From Gammaproteobacteria bacterium (GTDB lineage Bacteria; Pseudomonadota; Gammaproteobacteria; Acidiferrobacterales; SZUA-150), in the NCBI GenBank assembly GCA_029880755.1, contig JAOUNW010000038.1, positions 1-15,120 on the forward strand: DNA of 15,120 nucleotides, written 5' to 3'. Each line of letters starts with the position of its first letter. Positions within the stretch are counted from its first letter, which is position 1. Shown here in pieces: positions 1 to 7,516 of the stretch. The position numbers were made by a program, and so were the translations under genes. The notes beneath the pieces are model-generated. The model saw nothing but the letters and a program-made list of their open reading frames with translations. It was not told the origin of the DNA and did not search any database.

Positions 1-843
1 CTCCTCGAGCCCGGTAAAGGCAATAATATCGCCTGCCTGGGCCTCAGCGACTTCGATGCGTTCCAGACCGTGAAAGCCGAGTATCTGCAATACCCGCCCG
101 TTTCGGGTTTTACCCTTGCGGTCAACGACAGTTACCGGCGAGTTGGTTTTTATGCGGCCACGGGTAATGCGGCCAATACCGATAACGCCTACATAGCTAT
201 TGTAGTCCAAGCTGCTTACCTGAAGCTGAAGCGGACCTTTAGCATCGACTTTCGGTGGCTCCACGTGTTTTACGATAGCCTCGAAGAGTGGCTCCATGTT
301 GTCACTGGGGTGACTAAGGTCCAGTGTGGCATAGCCGGCAAGAGCTGAGGCATATACTACTGGAAAGTCCAGTTGCTCATCTGTTGCTCCTAACCGGTCG
401 AATAGTTCAAATGTCTGATCCAGCACCCAATGAGCGCGACTGCCGGGCCGATCAATTTTGTTGATTACCACAATGGGGCGCAGACCTCTTGCCAATGCCT
501 TTTGGGTGACAAAGCGAGTTTGTGGCATGGGGCCATCAACGGCATCCACCAGAAGCAACACGGAGTCCACCATGGACAGTACCCGCTCCACTTCGCCACC
601 AAAATCCGCGTGCCCTGGCGTATCGACGATGTTGATTCGATAATCTTTCCATTTAATAGAGGTGTTTTTGGCAAGAATGGTAATGCCTCGCTCCTTTTCC
701 AGTTCGTTGGAATCCATGACCCGCTCCATTACCGGGGCGCGTTTGTCGAGTGTGCCCGACTGTTGCAGTAATTTATCAACCAGGGTTGTTTTGCCGTGGT
801 CTACATGGGCGATGATGGCAATATTTCGTAGCTTGTCTGTCAT
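1..843 (-). CDS. typA: TypA/BipA ribosome-associated GTPase, N-terminal 281 residues (partial)
   Basis: Translation-factor GTPase of the TypA/BipA family, which binds the ribosome and helps assembly and stress or low-temperature adaptation (family knowledge). The minus-strand frame opens with ATG at 843 and stays open to base 1, so the C-terminal part lies beyond the left edge. Visible G-domain motifs are the P-loop AHVDHGKTT at residues 12-20, the switch sequence RGITI, the G3 motif DTPGHADFGGEVER and the G4 motif NKIDRPG. After the G domain, from about residue 200, comes the beta-barrel domain 2 typical of EF-G-like factors (VGVIGIGRITRG). The P-loop spacing and the FGGEVER segment fit TypA better than LepA or EF-G. 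No strong ribosome-binding site was seen before the ATG. The gene is divergent from the receiver-like gene at 1011. Identification is confident; completeness cannot be judged. Confidence 0.95.
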   Translation of the reverse strand, partial: MTDKLRNIAIIAHVDHGKTTLVDKLLQQSGTLDKRAPVMERVMDSNELEKERGITILAKNTSIKWKDYRINIVDTPGHADFGGEVERVLSMVDSVLLLVDAVDGPMPQTRFVTQKALARGLRPIVVINKIDRPGSRAHWVLDQTFELFDRLGATDEQLDFPVVYASALAGYATLDLSHPSDNMEPLFEAIVKHVEPPKVDAKGPLQLQVSSLDYNSYVGVIGIGRITRGRIKTNSPVTVVDRKGKTRNGRVLQILGFHGLERIEVAEAQAGDIIAFTGLEE

Positions 844-956
844 ACTTTCTGGGACGCTTAATGCGTCAATCTGGATAACGCCGGGTTGGCGAAAGGCGGG
901 CAATTGTACATGACTTATTTAAGGAATAAAGACCCTGATGGATTTTCAGGGGTAAT

Positions 957-979
957 CAAGCGCTTGCTTGGGGTATAAT
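957..979 (+). promoter_or_regulatory. 10-base palindrome CAAGCGCTTG next to a perfect -10 box
   Basis: CAAGCGCTTG at 957-966 is a perfect palindrome. Eight bases later is TATAAT (974-979), 31 bases upstream of the ATG at 1011. No good -35 hexamer lies 16-18 bases upstream, which would fit a promoter needing an activator, or simple chance. The palindrome would fall in the spacer or -35 area, where operators commonly lie. This is inferred from sequence only. Confidence 0.35.
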
Positions 980-1010
980 CCTGGTTTTCACCGGAAATGA
1001 CCCTCGAAAT

Positions 1011-1397
1011 ATGCCTCCCTCGCCCCCTTGTCTGTTATCTATCGTAGAACTGGGTGGATATGCGGATTTGTCAAACCTCTACCGCCGGTTTGGCTACGAA
1101 GTGGTTGCGGTGGCATCAGTGCGAAAGGCGTTGGGTGCCATGAAACAGAAGACCCCAAAAGCGATAGTGGCAGAGTTCAATTTTCAATCGGATTTTCGAG
1201 ACAGAACCAGCAGCCTGGAATCGTTATTGGCGGTGGTGCAAAGGTTACCAGAGACAAAAGTAATTATCTTTTATGACCAGGAACACGCCCACCAATTGGC
1301 TAAGCTTACTGCTGTGTTTCCAGTTTACGCAACCCTGACCCACCCCATTGACCTGCAGCGGCTTGAGCTTTTATTGCGTGATATCGTTTCCGATTAA
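1011..1397 (+). CDS. Small stand-alone receiver-like protein lacking phosphorylation residues
   Basis: A 128-residue protein whose pattern resembles a single response-regulator receiver domain: beta strand LLSIVEL (8-14), helix, strand EVVAVAS (30-36), strand AIVAEFNF (51-58), strand KVIIFYD (83-89), strand VYATLTHPID (105-114) and a final amphipathic helix. The usual phosphorylation residues are absent. The N-terminal acidic pair is replaced by VELGG, the phospho-accepting Asp position reads Glu55, and the conserved Lys before Pro is His111. If the fold assignment is right, this is a pseudo-receiver that cannot be phosphorylated in the normal way. No output domain is attached. The chosen start, ATG 1011, has a weak ribosome-binding site but lies 32 bases after a TATAAT. 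It is divergent from typA and convergent with the MscS-like gene. The function is not known. Confidence 0.65.
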   Translation: MPPSPPCLLSIVELGGYADLSNLYRRFGYEVVAVASVRKALGAMKQKTPKAIVAEFNFQSDFRDRTSSLESLLAVVQRLPETKVIIFYDQEHAHQLAKLTAVFPVYATLTHPIDLQRLELLLRDIVSD

Positions 1398-1420
1398 GGT
1401 GCTGGTTATTCAGGCCTATA

Positions 1421-2701
1421 TCAGGGATTAATCATGTGAACATCCCGCTGAGGAAAGGGGATGGTAATGTTGTTCTCTTTAAAGGCGCGCCAGATAGCCA
1501 GGTTGATGTCGGATCGGATGCTTGCCAGTCCCTGGACCGGGTCTGCCAGCCATACCCGTAGTTCCAGGTTGATGCCGTTGTCCCCAAAACTCATTAAACG
1601 ACAAACTGGTTCGGGGATATCGAGTATGCGTTTATTGGCCTTGCTTGCTGCCAGCATGAGCGCCATAGCCTGTTCCGGGTCGTCATTATAGCTGATCTGT
1701 ACCGGGATTTTCAGGCGCACGTTCTGGTCGCTGTAGCTCCAGTTAATCACTTCAGAGGTAATGAGGTTCTCGTTAGGTATTAAGGTCTCAACGCCATCTC
1801 GATCACGGATTACTACATAACGGGCACGTAGTTCCTGTACCCAGCCGAAGCTATTGCCGATGCTGATTACGTCGCCCGGGCTGATGGAGCGGTCGAATAG
1901 CAGAATAAATCCGCTGACAAAATTACTGGCGATACGCTGCAGGCCGAAACCAAGTCCCACGCCCAGGGCGCCACCAAATATGGTTAAGGCAGTGAGATCA
2001 ATCCCAATGGCATTGAGGGCGACAAGAAATCCTGTTGCAACCAAAATTACCCTGGTTGTTTTCGCCAATCCGACCTTTAATCCTGCACTTAAAAAACGTG
2101 AGCGGCTAACACGTTTTTCCAGAAGTGCCGACAACCATAACGCCACCAGAAGAAAGAAGGCAATTGATGTGATCAGTTTTGAGACCCATAACAAGGAAAT
2201 GCGGTGTTTGCCAATGTCTAGAGCCACATTGTCCAGCGCCGACAGGATATCCGGTAGCCAGCCGAGCAGATGCAAGGCAACTGCAACCCAGATGACTGTA
2301 GCAACGGTATTCTCCCAGGCTTTCAATATGGCGGTTGGCGCAAAGGCTTTTCGCAGCACATAGATAGTGAAACGAACAGCAGCCAGCGATAATAATAATG
2401 GTACGGCTATATCGAAAAGTGCTGTTGGATACGCGAAATGGTCGGCAACTGCGCGGGCGATCAGTACCAGCACCAGCATCGTAAACGGAAATACCAGGCG
2501 CTGACCTGTGCCCAAGGTCCATTTTCGTAGTCGAGTCCTGGTCTCTGTTTTAGCGGTAAGATGTCTGGCCCAGAAGCGGTGAAAAAACCAGGCAGCCAAC
2601 AGTGCGCCCAATAAAACCACAAACTGCAGCCAAGTGGACGGCGTTTGCAGCCCTTCCAGGATAATCTGCAAAATGTCGGTTATGTGGGTAGGGCGCTCCA
2701 T
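1421..2701 (-). CDS. MscS-family mechanosensitive ion channel
   Basis: Inner-membrane channel of 426 residues, expected to open under membrane tension and release osmolytes during hypo-osmotic shock (family knowledge). Hydrophobic segments lie near residues 24-42, 68-84, 96-114, 132-149, 170-192 and 215-235. They are followed by the MscS pore helix, rich in Gly and Ala, at 242-270 (GGALGVGLGFGLQRIASNFVSG, split by the usual Gln-Asn elements). The cytosolic beta domain follows, with SPGDVISIGNSFGWVQ and the VIRDRDGVETLIPNE segment, then the C-terminal alpha/beta domain ending at IPFPQRDVH. The extra N-terminal membrane helices make it larger than E. coli MscS (about 286 residues) and closer to the medium-size MscS-like proteins, so no gene symbol is given. 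The start is ATG 2701. It is divergent from ychJ with a 137-base gap carrying promoter-like sequences for both directions. Confidence 0.93.
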   Translation of the reverse strand: MERPTHITDILQIILEGLQTPSTWLQFVVLLGALLAAWFFHRFWARHLTAKTETRTRLRKWTLGTGQRLVFPFTMLVLVLIARAVADHFAYPTALFDIAVPLLLSLAAVRFTIYVLRKAFAPTAILKAWENTVATVIWVAVALHLLGWLPDILSALDNVALDIGKHRISLLWVSKLITSIAFFLLVALWLSALLEKRVSRSRFLSAGLKVGLAKTTRVILVATGFLVALNAIGIDLTALTIFGGALGVGLGFGLQRIASNFVSGFILLFDRSISPGDVISIGNSFGWVQELRARYVVIRDRDGVETLIPNENLITSEVINWSYSDQNVRLKIPVQISYNDDPEQAMALMLAASKANKRILDIPEPVCRLMSFGDNGINLELRVWLADPVQGLASIRSDINLAIWRAFKENNITIPFPQRDVHMINP

Positions 2702-2751
2702 GGTTGCTATTAATTGGTCGTTTCTACTCCCGCCAGAAATGGCGTGATAAA

Positions 2752-2779
2752 TTGAACACCATTATACTGACCTTACAGT
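2752..2779 (+). promoter_or_regulatory. Candidate promoter for ychJ
   Basis: TTGAAC (2752-2757), a 16-base spacer and TACAGT (2774-2779) resemble a sigma-70 promoter with four of six matches in each box, about 60 bases before the TTG start at 2839. The region also contains the inverted repeat ATACTG-N6-CAGTAT (2764-2781), which overlaps the -10 box of this promoter and that of the divergent one. Sequence match only. Confidence 0.3.
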
Positions 2780-2789
2780 ATTCTGGAAG
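2761..2789 (-). promoter_or_regulatory. Candidate promoter for the MscS-like gene
   Basis: On the minus strand a perfect TATAAT (2761-2766) is preceded by a 17-base spacer and CTTCCA (2784-2789, three of six matches to the -35 consensus). It lies 60 bases upstream of the ATG at 2701. It overlaps the ychJ promoter candidate, so the two genes may share control. Confidence 0.4.
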
Positions 2790-2838
2790 TAGCGCTTTGA
2801 GATAAAGAAAGATTTTACAGGATAAGAGGAATAGTGAA

Positions 2839-3321
2839 TTGAGAGCAAACAGCGAATGCCCCTGTGGGTCGGGCAAGGCCTACCATCAATGTTGTGGCAG
2901 GTATATCGATGCCAATGAATCCGTGCCTACCGCCGAGACATTAATGCGCTCACGGTATACGGCCTATACCCTAGCGAACGAGAAATACCTGTTAAAAAGC
3001 TGGCACAAGAGTACCCGGCCGCTGACATTGGATCTAGATAAAGACATGCCTACTCAGTGGCAGGGTCTGGAGATTCTCAATACCCGCGCCGGCGGCGAAG
3101 ACGACGCTACCGGTACTGTAGAATTTGTTGCCAGATTTTCTGTTCAGAATAAGCCAGGGCAGGTGCATGAAATTAGTGAATTTGTGCGCGAGGCGGGGCA
3201 GTGGTGTTATCTGGATGGCGAGGTGCCAAAGGCCAAACCCGCGCGGTCGAACAAGATCGGCAGAAACGCCTTGTGTCCGTGCGGTAGTGGAAAAAAATTC
3301 AAACGTTGTTGTGCACCATAA
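2839..3321 (+). CDS. ychJ: YchJ-family (UPF0225) protein with SEC-C motifs at both ends
   Basis: A 160-residue protein with a short zinc-binding SEC-C motif at each end: CPCGSGKAYHQCC (7-19) and CPCGSGKKFKRCC (146-158). Between them is the UPF0225 domain, including the hallmark LMRSRYTAY segment and an NTF2-like sheet (VEFVARFSV). The order SEC-C, NTF2-like, SEC-C and the length match E. coli YchJ. SEC-C motifs bind Zn2+ and, in SecA, contact SecB and ribosomes; the job of YchJ itself is not established. The start is TTG at 2839: it has a good ribosome-binding site (AAGAGGA, 2824-2830) at 8 bases, and no ATG or GTG precedes the first SEC-C motif in this frame. It is convergent with slyX, leaving 12 bases between them. 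Confidence 0.9.
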   Translation: MRANSECPCGSGKAYHQCCGRYIDANESVPTAETLMRSRYTAYTLANEKYLLKSWHKSTRPLTLDLDKDMPTQWQGLEILNTRAGGEDDATGTVEFVARFSVQNKPGQVHEISEFVREAGQWCYLDGEVPKAKPARSNKIGRNALCPCGSGKKFKRCCAP

Positions 3322-3333
3322 AATATGGCGCAG

Positions 3334-3534
3334 TTAGTAATGAGGTGGAATTTCTTGCTGTCCTGAACTGGTAATCCCGGGCGAGAGCTCCTTGATCAGG
3401 GATTTAATGTAACTCAGTTGATCATTAATATCCCGAAATAATTTTTCATGTTGCAGCAATTGATTTGTCATAGCCTCAAGAGATGCCTCTTGATGGGCAA
3501 GCCGTATTTCGATTTCTGTGAGTCGTGATTCCAT
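3334..3534 (-). CDS. slyX: SlyX family protein
   Basis: A 66-residue, mostly alpha-helical protein whose heptad-like pattern suggests a coiled coil across residues 1-48. A Pro-rich tail ends in the PPHY signature characteristic of SlyX. The family opening (residue 1 onward, MESRLTEIEIRLAHQE) is also typical. SlyX is widespread in proteobacteria, first named beside slyD, but its function remains undefined. The start is ATG 3534. It is divergent from arsC: the real arsC start (3612) leaves 77 bases between them, whereas the longest arsC reading frame would overlap slyX. Confidence 0.9.
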   Translation of the reverse strand: MESRLTEIEIRLAHQEASLEAMTNQLLQHEKLFRDINDQLSYIKSLIKELSPGITSSGQQEIPPHY

Positions 3535-3611
3535 GCGGATACCTGTTAGATGCCTTAAGGTTGAGCGATAGTATAGCGAGAATTATTGGTGATAGCATCA
3601 GGAGTCAGTCA

Positions 3612-4004
3612 GTGAAAAAGGTATTATTTGTTTGTATCGAGAATTCCTGTCGTAGCCAACTGGCAGAGGCCTTCGCGCGTATTCACGCCGAGAATGTCTG
3701 GCAGGTCTACAGCAGTGGTTCTAACCCTTCCGGTGTTGTTAATTACAAGGCCATTACTGCCATGGAAGAACTTGGTTACGATATGAGCACACACTGTTCC
3801 AAGTCCTTGGAACAGATTCCCGACGTGGTGTATGACGTGGTGATTACCATGGGATGCGGCGACAGGTGTCCTTCGGTACGGGCTATAAAAAGAGAAGACT
3901 GGAACATCCCGGACCCCAAGCACATGGATGAAACTGCGTTTCGTGAGGTAAGAGACCATATTGAAAAACAGGTGTTGGGCCTGCTTGATAGAATGACAAC
4001 TTGA
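3612..4004 (+). CDS. arsC: Arsenate reductase ArsC, low-molecular-weight phosphatase fold
   Basis: A 130-residue cytoplasmic enzyme predicted to reduce arsenate to arsenite. The fold is that of low-molecular-weight tyrosine phosphatases: the P-loop C8-IENSC-R14 followed by S15, and the acidic loop PDP with Asp101. Two more cysteines, C82 and C86, in MGCGDRCP match the redox relay of phosphatase-type arsenate reductases; ordinary tyrosine phosphatases lack them. This spacing resembles the GCGDxCP subgroup rather than the C82-x6-C89 pair of Staphylococcus ArsC, so whether the electron donor is thioredoxin or a low-molecular-weight thiol is uncertain. The start is GTG 3612, with AGGAG (3600-3604) 7 bases upstream and the protein beginning directly at the KKVLFVC strand. 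The frame extends back to 3525, but that part would overlap slyX and has no homologous look. No arsR or arsenite pump gene is adjacent. Confidence 0.88.
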   Translation: MKKVLFVCIENSCRSQLAEAFARIHAENVWQVYSSGSNPSGVVNYKAITAMEELGYDMSTHCSKSLEQIPDVVYDVVITMGCGDRCPSVRAIKREDWNIPDPKHMDETAFREVRDHIEKQVLGLLDRMTT

Positions 4005-4352
4005 GTAAGCCAATTTTCATCATCTCCCGGTTACGGGAAGCAACAAAATAACGGGCCCGTCTTTCCTGAGACTCCTGCGACTCTTTTAGGATATAAAACC
4101 GCGCTTTTTATGCGTGCAATTTAAATATGGCACGAATCATGCTCCGTATTGTAAATACCGATAGGCCAAATAATGGTCCGATAAGTTGCTATATTTTAAG
4201 TGATTAGTAGAACATTTTTTCCGATCGGTGCCCAGGCAGGAAGGTATGCGCGAAGTGTCTATGCCATGTTACGTCAGCGGGGGAACGAGTCGGGGAAGTT
4301 CCGGGTTGGCTGTTCATTGACAGACACAGAAAGGCTCGAATAGGCAGGCAAC
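4005..4352 (+). other. 348-base gap between arsC and the lipoprotein gene, no gene found
   Basis: No convincing coding sequence is present. Three symmetrical elements are visible: a small hairpin TCCCG-GTTA-CGGGA (4025-4038) without a following T-run, the 10-base palindrome ACGGGCCCGT (4051-4060) and CCGATCGG (4221-4228) directly after six T. TTGACA occurs at 4317-4322 without a matching -10. The length suggests a promoter or regulated leader for the downstream pair, but I could not match it to a known riboswitch. Confidence 0.5.
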
Positions 4353-5303
4353 ATGGTAACTCACGAATTTACTAGACTGCTTCAGGCGGGAATAGGACGA
4401 ACTACCTATTTTCTGGCGGTGCTGGGACTGTTGCTTCTGGCCTTATCTGCCTGTGTAACACAACCTCCGCCGAAGGAAGCGGGAGTAGATGTGCTTCTCA
4501 GCAGTGATTCGCCGGAATATTTGCAGATTGCCGCGCATGTAGGTCGCCAGATTCCAGCGACTATGTACAGATTAACGGGTATTAAAGATAAAGACGACCA
4601 CATAAGTGCGTTGCTGCGGCGTTCTGAGCATGCACAGATAATCGCGGTGGGATTTTCGGCGGTTAACAGAGCAAAAGACATTCCAGAAAAGAAGGTGATT
4701 TTTTGTCAGGTGTTTAATTACGAATCTCTGGGGCTTGCAAGTAGTCGAACATTAGGTGTTTCCGCGCTGCCGCCATCGTATCGAGCTTTCAAGATATGGA
4801 AGGCGATTGACCCGAGCTTAAGGCGTGTGGGCGTTGTCACTGGCCCAAATGTTTTGGCAACGATCAATTTAATTAAACAGGATGCACTGAGAAATGGGAT
4901 CGAGCTGGAACATGCTGTTGTCGAGAGCGATAAAGAACTCGTTTTTGCCTTTGAGAAGTTGTCGCCGCAAGTCCAGGGATTCTGGTTGCTTCCGGACAAC
5001 CGAATATTGAGCCAGCAGGTCATCCAGGAATTAATGTTGGCGGGTTTTCGACAGGGCAAGCAGCTCATGGTGTTTACCCCTGCCATGCTAGAGTTGGGGG
5101 CGCTCTTAAGTGTCAAACCTGTGGCTGAGGAAATTGCCCAGACCGTCACTTCCATTGCCCAGCAGGACCAATCTATCCGCACGAGATCCGGGAGCCAGGT
5201 GATACCTTTGAACAGAATTGATGTAAAAATAAACAAAAAGGTTGCTGACCAGTTTGGTTTGTCCATTCCGGGCCCCCTGCAGAGGTTGATCTATGCGCCT
5301 TGA
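4353..5303 (+). CDS. ABC-type substrate-binding-like lipoprotein, probable sensor partner
   Basis: A 316-residue predicted lipoprotein. The N-terminal hydrophobic stretch (about 17-33) ends in the lipobox LSAC, giving a lipidated Cys34 after signal peptidase II cleavage. The rest has the two-lobe alternating sheet and helix pattern of the ABC_sub_bind/TrpX-like family of periplasmic binding proteins: VDVLLSSDSPEY, the conserved FCQVFNY strand, TLGVSALPPSY, RRVGVVTGPN, GFWLLPDNRI and QLMVFTPAMLELGALLSV. The ligand is not predictable. No permease or ATPase gene is nearby. The stop codon instead overlaps the start of a membrane GGDEF-EAL protein by 11 bases, indicating translational coupling and a sensory role. 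The start is ATG 4353 with AGGCAGG (4342-4348) a short 4 bases away. A preceding 348-base gap separates it from arsC. Confidence 0.82.
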   Translation: MVTHEFTRLLQAGIGRTTYFLAVLGLLLLALSACVTQPPPKEAGVDVLLSSDSPEYLQIAAHVGRQIPATMYRLTGIKDKDDHISALLRRSEHAQIIAVGFSAVNRAKDIPEKKVIFCQVFNYESLGLASSRTLGVSALPPSYRAFKIWKAIDPSLRRVGVVTGPNVLATINLIKQDALRNGIELEHAVVESDKELVFAFEKLSPQVQGFWLLPDNRILSQQVIQELMLAGFRQGKQLMVFTPAMLELGALLSVKPVAEEIAQTVTSIAQQDQSIRTRSGSQVIPLNRIDVKINKKVADQFGLSIPGPLQRLIYAP

Positions 5304-7494
5304 TTTATATAAAAACCTTGCAGACAAACTGTGGTTAATTTTTTCTTCGTCGTGGAAGGACCTGATAAGTTGCTTTAGAAAAAAGCAAAGCCTTGTCAGG
5401 CGAATATTGGCACTGCATCTTGTCTGGGCAATAGCCGTCTATTTATTTGCAGTTTTGGGATTATGGGTCAGCTCGGATTATCTTATTGAGGATGGCCTGA
5501 AAATACAATCAGCCAGATGGATAGAAGAAGTAGATTCGCTGGGAACCCCCATATACGCGAGCCCTAAAAAACAAAAACGTATTCAAGCAATAGAAAGGTA
5601 TTTAAAAGCTTATCCGGAAATATCGTTTATTCATTTCTACGGTCCTGATGGGAAAAATTTGTTGTTTGACCATGACACAAGACACCATAGACAGATGGAA
5701 GTGCCAACGATATCTGATTATCAGATAGCGGGCCTTGCCACATGGCAGGAGGGGAAGCGACCTATCATATTTGATCGTGACAGCGTGGATGGCGTATTGA
5801 GAGTAATTTCTCCTGTCTGGATAAAATCGATGTCGGCAGACGACATCATGAATTATGATCCGAATAAGGCAATGGACGAAACAATAAAGATCATTGGCTA
5901 CATCGATCTGGGTCTGGATAAACAGCAATATACCGATAAACTTGTTAAGAGTATTTTTCTTGGCAGTGTTGCTGTTGCAGCCCTAATTATAGTATCCCTC
6001 GTTGTTGGTCGGCGCCTGATATTAAATGCTTTGGCTCCCTTGGCCAATTTGAAGATACCTCTGGACCGCCTGGCGGAAGGGGATACCAGTGTCCAGGTGG
6101 AGAGTACAGGTGATGAGGAGATTGCCGCTATAAGCCGCGCACTCAATGCAACCATCAGTGCCGTTAGGATGAGAGATGAAACGTTAAGGAATATGGCTGA
6201 TCATGACTCGTTGACTGGTCTGGTAAATCGGAGTTATTTCGCTAGAGAGCTTGATCGCGAATTAGCGCTATCAGAAGGACAGGTCAAACCCAGCGCCCTG
6301 TTGTTTATCGACCTAGATCAGTTTAAGTATATTAATGACACATTAGGTCATGCCGCAGGAGATCGGCTACTGATCCAGGTAGCCGAGGCGCTTCAGGGGA
6401 GAATGCGTGATCAGGATGTGATAGCGCGGTTTGGTGGCGATGAGTTTACAGTCCTGGCCCGAGATGTGGATAGAAAAGCGGCAGAGGGCGTAGCGAAATC
6501 CATATTACAGATGTTGCAGGACATAAAATTTGTTGCCGGTGAACAGTCACTAAACGTCTATTGCAGCGTTGGTATCACCATGATTGATTCCCACAGATTC
6601 AATGCCCATGACTTACTCGCGCAGGCGGATATGGCATGTCATCAGGCGAAGTTACGCGGAAGAAATCGCTACCACATATACGAAATCGAGGAAGACGACA
6701 AGAATAAAATGGCAGCCGATATGAGTTGGTCGCAGGTGATACGGGAAGCCATTACCCAAGACAAATTTGTATTCTGCTATCAGCCTATTATTGGGATCAA
6801 TCAGGAAAGCCATGAGTACTACGAGGTATTGTTAAGGTTACCCCGCGATGGGGAGCTGATATTGCCCGGCGCTTTTTTGCCTGCTGCCGAACGCTTTGGA
6901 TTAATGTTAGAACTTGATCGTTGGGTAGTAAATAGAGCGTTGGAGATACTCGCTGAGTATTTTGCTATTGGCAGGGAAATCACCTTCTCCATAAATATCT
7001 CCGGTCAGATGTTTGAGGACCCGAAATTTGTAAAAACAATACGGGAGAAACTGGATAGCTATCAATTGCCCGGTTCTCAAGTCGTATTTGAGATAACCGA
7101 GCAGACGGCTATACGGCATTTGTCTAAGGCAAAAATGATTATTAGGAACATCCAGGCGCTCGGATGCCGTTTTGCGCTTGATGATTTCGGGGCTGGTTTC
7201 AGTTCATTTAGTTATATTAAACATCTTCCTATTGATTACATAAAAATTGACGGTACATTTGTCGAGAACTTATCGGAAGACACGGTAGACCAGACAATGG
7301 TCAGGTCTATTGTGCAGATTGCCAGAACCTTGAAAAAGAAAACTATCGCTGAGTTTGTGCAGGATAAGCGCTCACATAAAATACTCAAGGAACTGGGCGT
7401 GGATTATTTTCAGGGCAATCTTGTAGGCAGACCTGAGCTGGAATTACCCACGCCGTTGCCTGGGTTCAGGACAATTAAAGACGGCAATACCTAA
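5293..7494 (+). CDS. Membrane HAMP-GGDEF-EAL cyclic di-GMP synthase/phosphodiesterase
   Basis: A 733-residue inner-membrane signalling protein. Order: membrane helix at about 37-60, periplasmic sensor region of about 155 residues (62-216), second helix 220-239, HAMP linker to about 295, GGDEF domain about 300-462, EAL domain about 480-725. The GGDEF site RFGGDEF (G381 to F385) is intact and is preceded at the canonical five-residue distance by an RxxD inhibitory site (RDQD), so cyclase activity with product inhibition is plausible. In the EAL domain the signature reads E511-V-L. Other expected metal and catalytic residues are visible: the Asn in SINIS, FEITE, the Asp pair in LDDFGAG, Lys in YIKID, the Glu in IAEFV and Gln in DYFQG, so phosphodiesterase activity is also possible. 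The start ATG 5293 has AGAGG (5281-5285) at 7 bases and lies inside the preceding lipoprotein gene. Which activity dominates cannot be read from sequence. Confidence 0.95.
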   Translation: MRLDLYKNLADKLWLIFSSSWKDLISCFRKKQSLVRRILALHLVWAIAVYLFAVLGLWVSSDYLIEDGLKIQSARWIEEVDSLGTPIYASPKKQKRIQAIERYLKAYPEISFIHFYGPDGKNLLFDHDTRHHRQMEVPTISDYQIAGLATWQEGKRPIIFDRDSVDGVLRVISPVWIKSMSADDIMNYDPNKAMDETIKIIGYIDLGLDKQQYTDKLVKSIFLGSVAVAALIIVSLVVGRRLILNALAPLANLKIPLDRLAEGDTSVQVESTGDEEIAAISRALNATISAVRMRDETLRNMADHDSLTGLVNRSYFARELDRELALSEGQVKPSALLFIDLDQFKYINDTLGHAAGDRLLIQVAEALQGRMRDQDVIARFGGDEFTVLARDVDRKAAEGVAKSILQMLQDIKFVAGEQSLNVYCSVGITMIDSHRFNAHDLLAQADMACHQAKLRGRNRYHIYEIEEDDKNKMAADMSWSQVIREAITQDKFVFCYQPIIGINQESHEYYEVLLRLPRDGELILPGAFLPAAERFGLMLELDRWVVNRALEILAEYFAIGREITFSINISGQMFEDPKFVKTIREKLDSYQLPGSQVVFEITEQTAIRHLSKAKMIIRNIQALGCRFALDDFGAGFSSFSYIKHLPIDYIKIDGTFVENLSEDTVDQTMVRSIVQIARTLKKKTIAEFVQDKRSHKILKELGVDYFQGNLVGRPELELPTPLPGFRTIKDGNT

Positions 7495-7516
7495 AATTCC
7501 TGATAGATTCTCGCCA

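Noticed and set aside
70..348. Plus-strand open frames opposite typA (also 430-771, 458-643, 662-913)
   Set aside because: They are antisense to the well-conserved TypA reading frame and resemble no protein family.
1854..2363. 169-residue plus-strand frame opposite the MscS-like gene
   Set aside because: Shadow of a strongly conserved membrane protein; its composition is biased and no domain is visible.
3525..3611. N-terminal extension of arsC from 3525
   Set aside because: It would overlap slyX, has no family resemblance, and the GTG at 3612 has a properly spaced AGGAG and begins exactly where ArsC proteins begin.
4025..4038. Terminator for arsC
   Set aside because: The stem has only five pairs and no T-run follows.
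4718..5266. 182-residue minus-strand frame opposite the lipoprotein gene
   Set aside because: Antisense shadow; the plus-strand frame has a lipobox, binding-protein motifs and coupling to the next gene.
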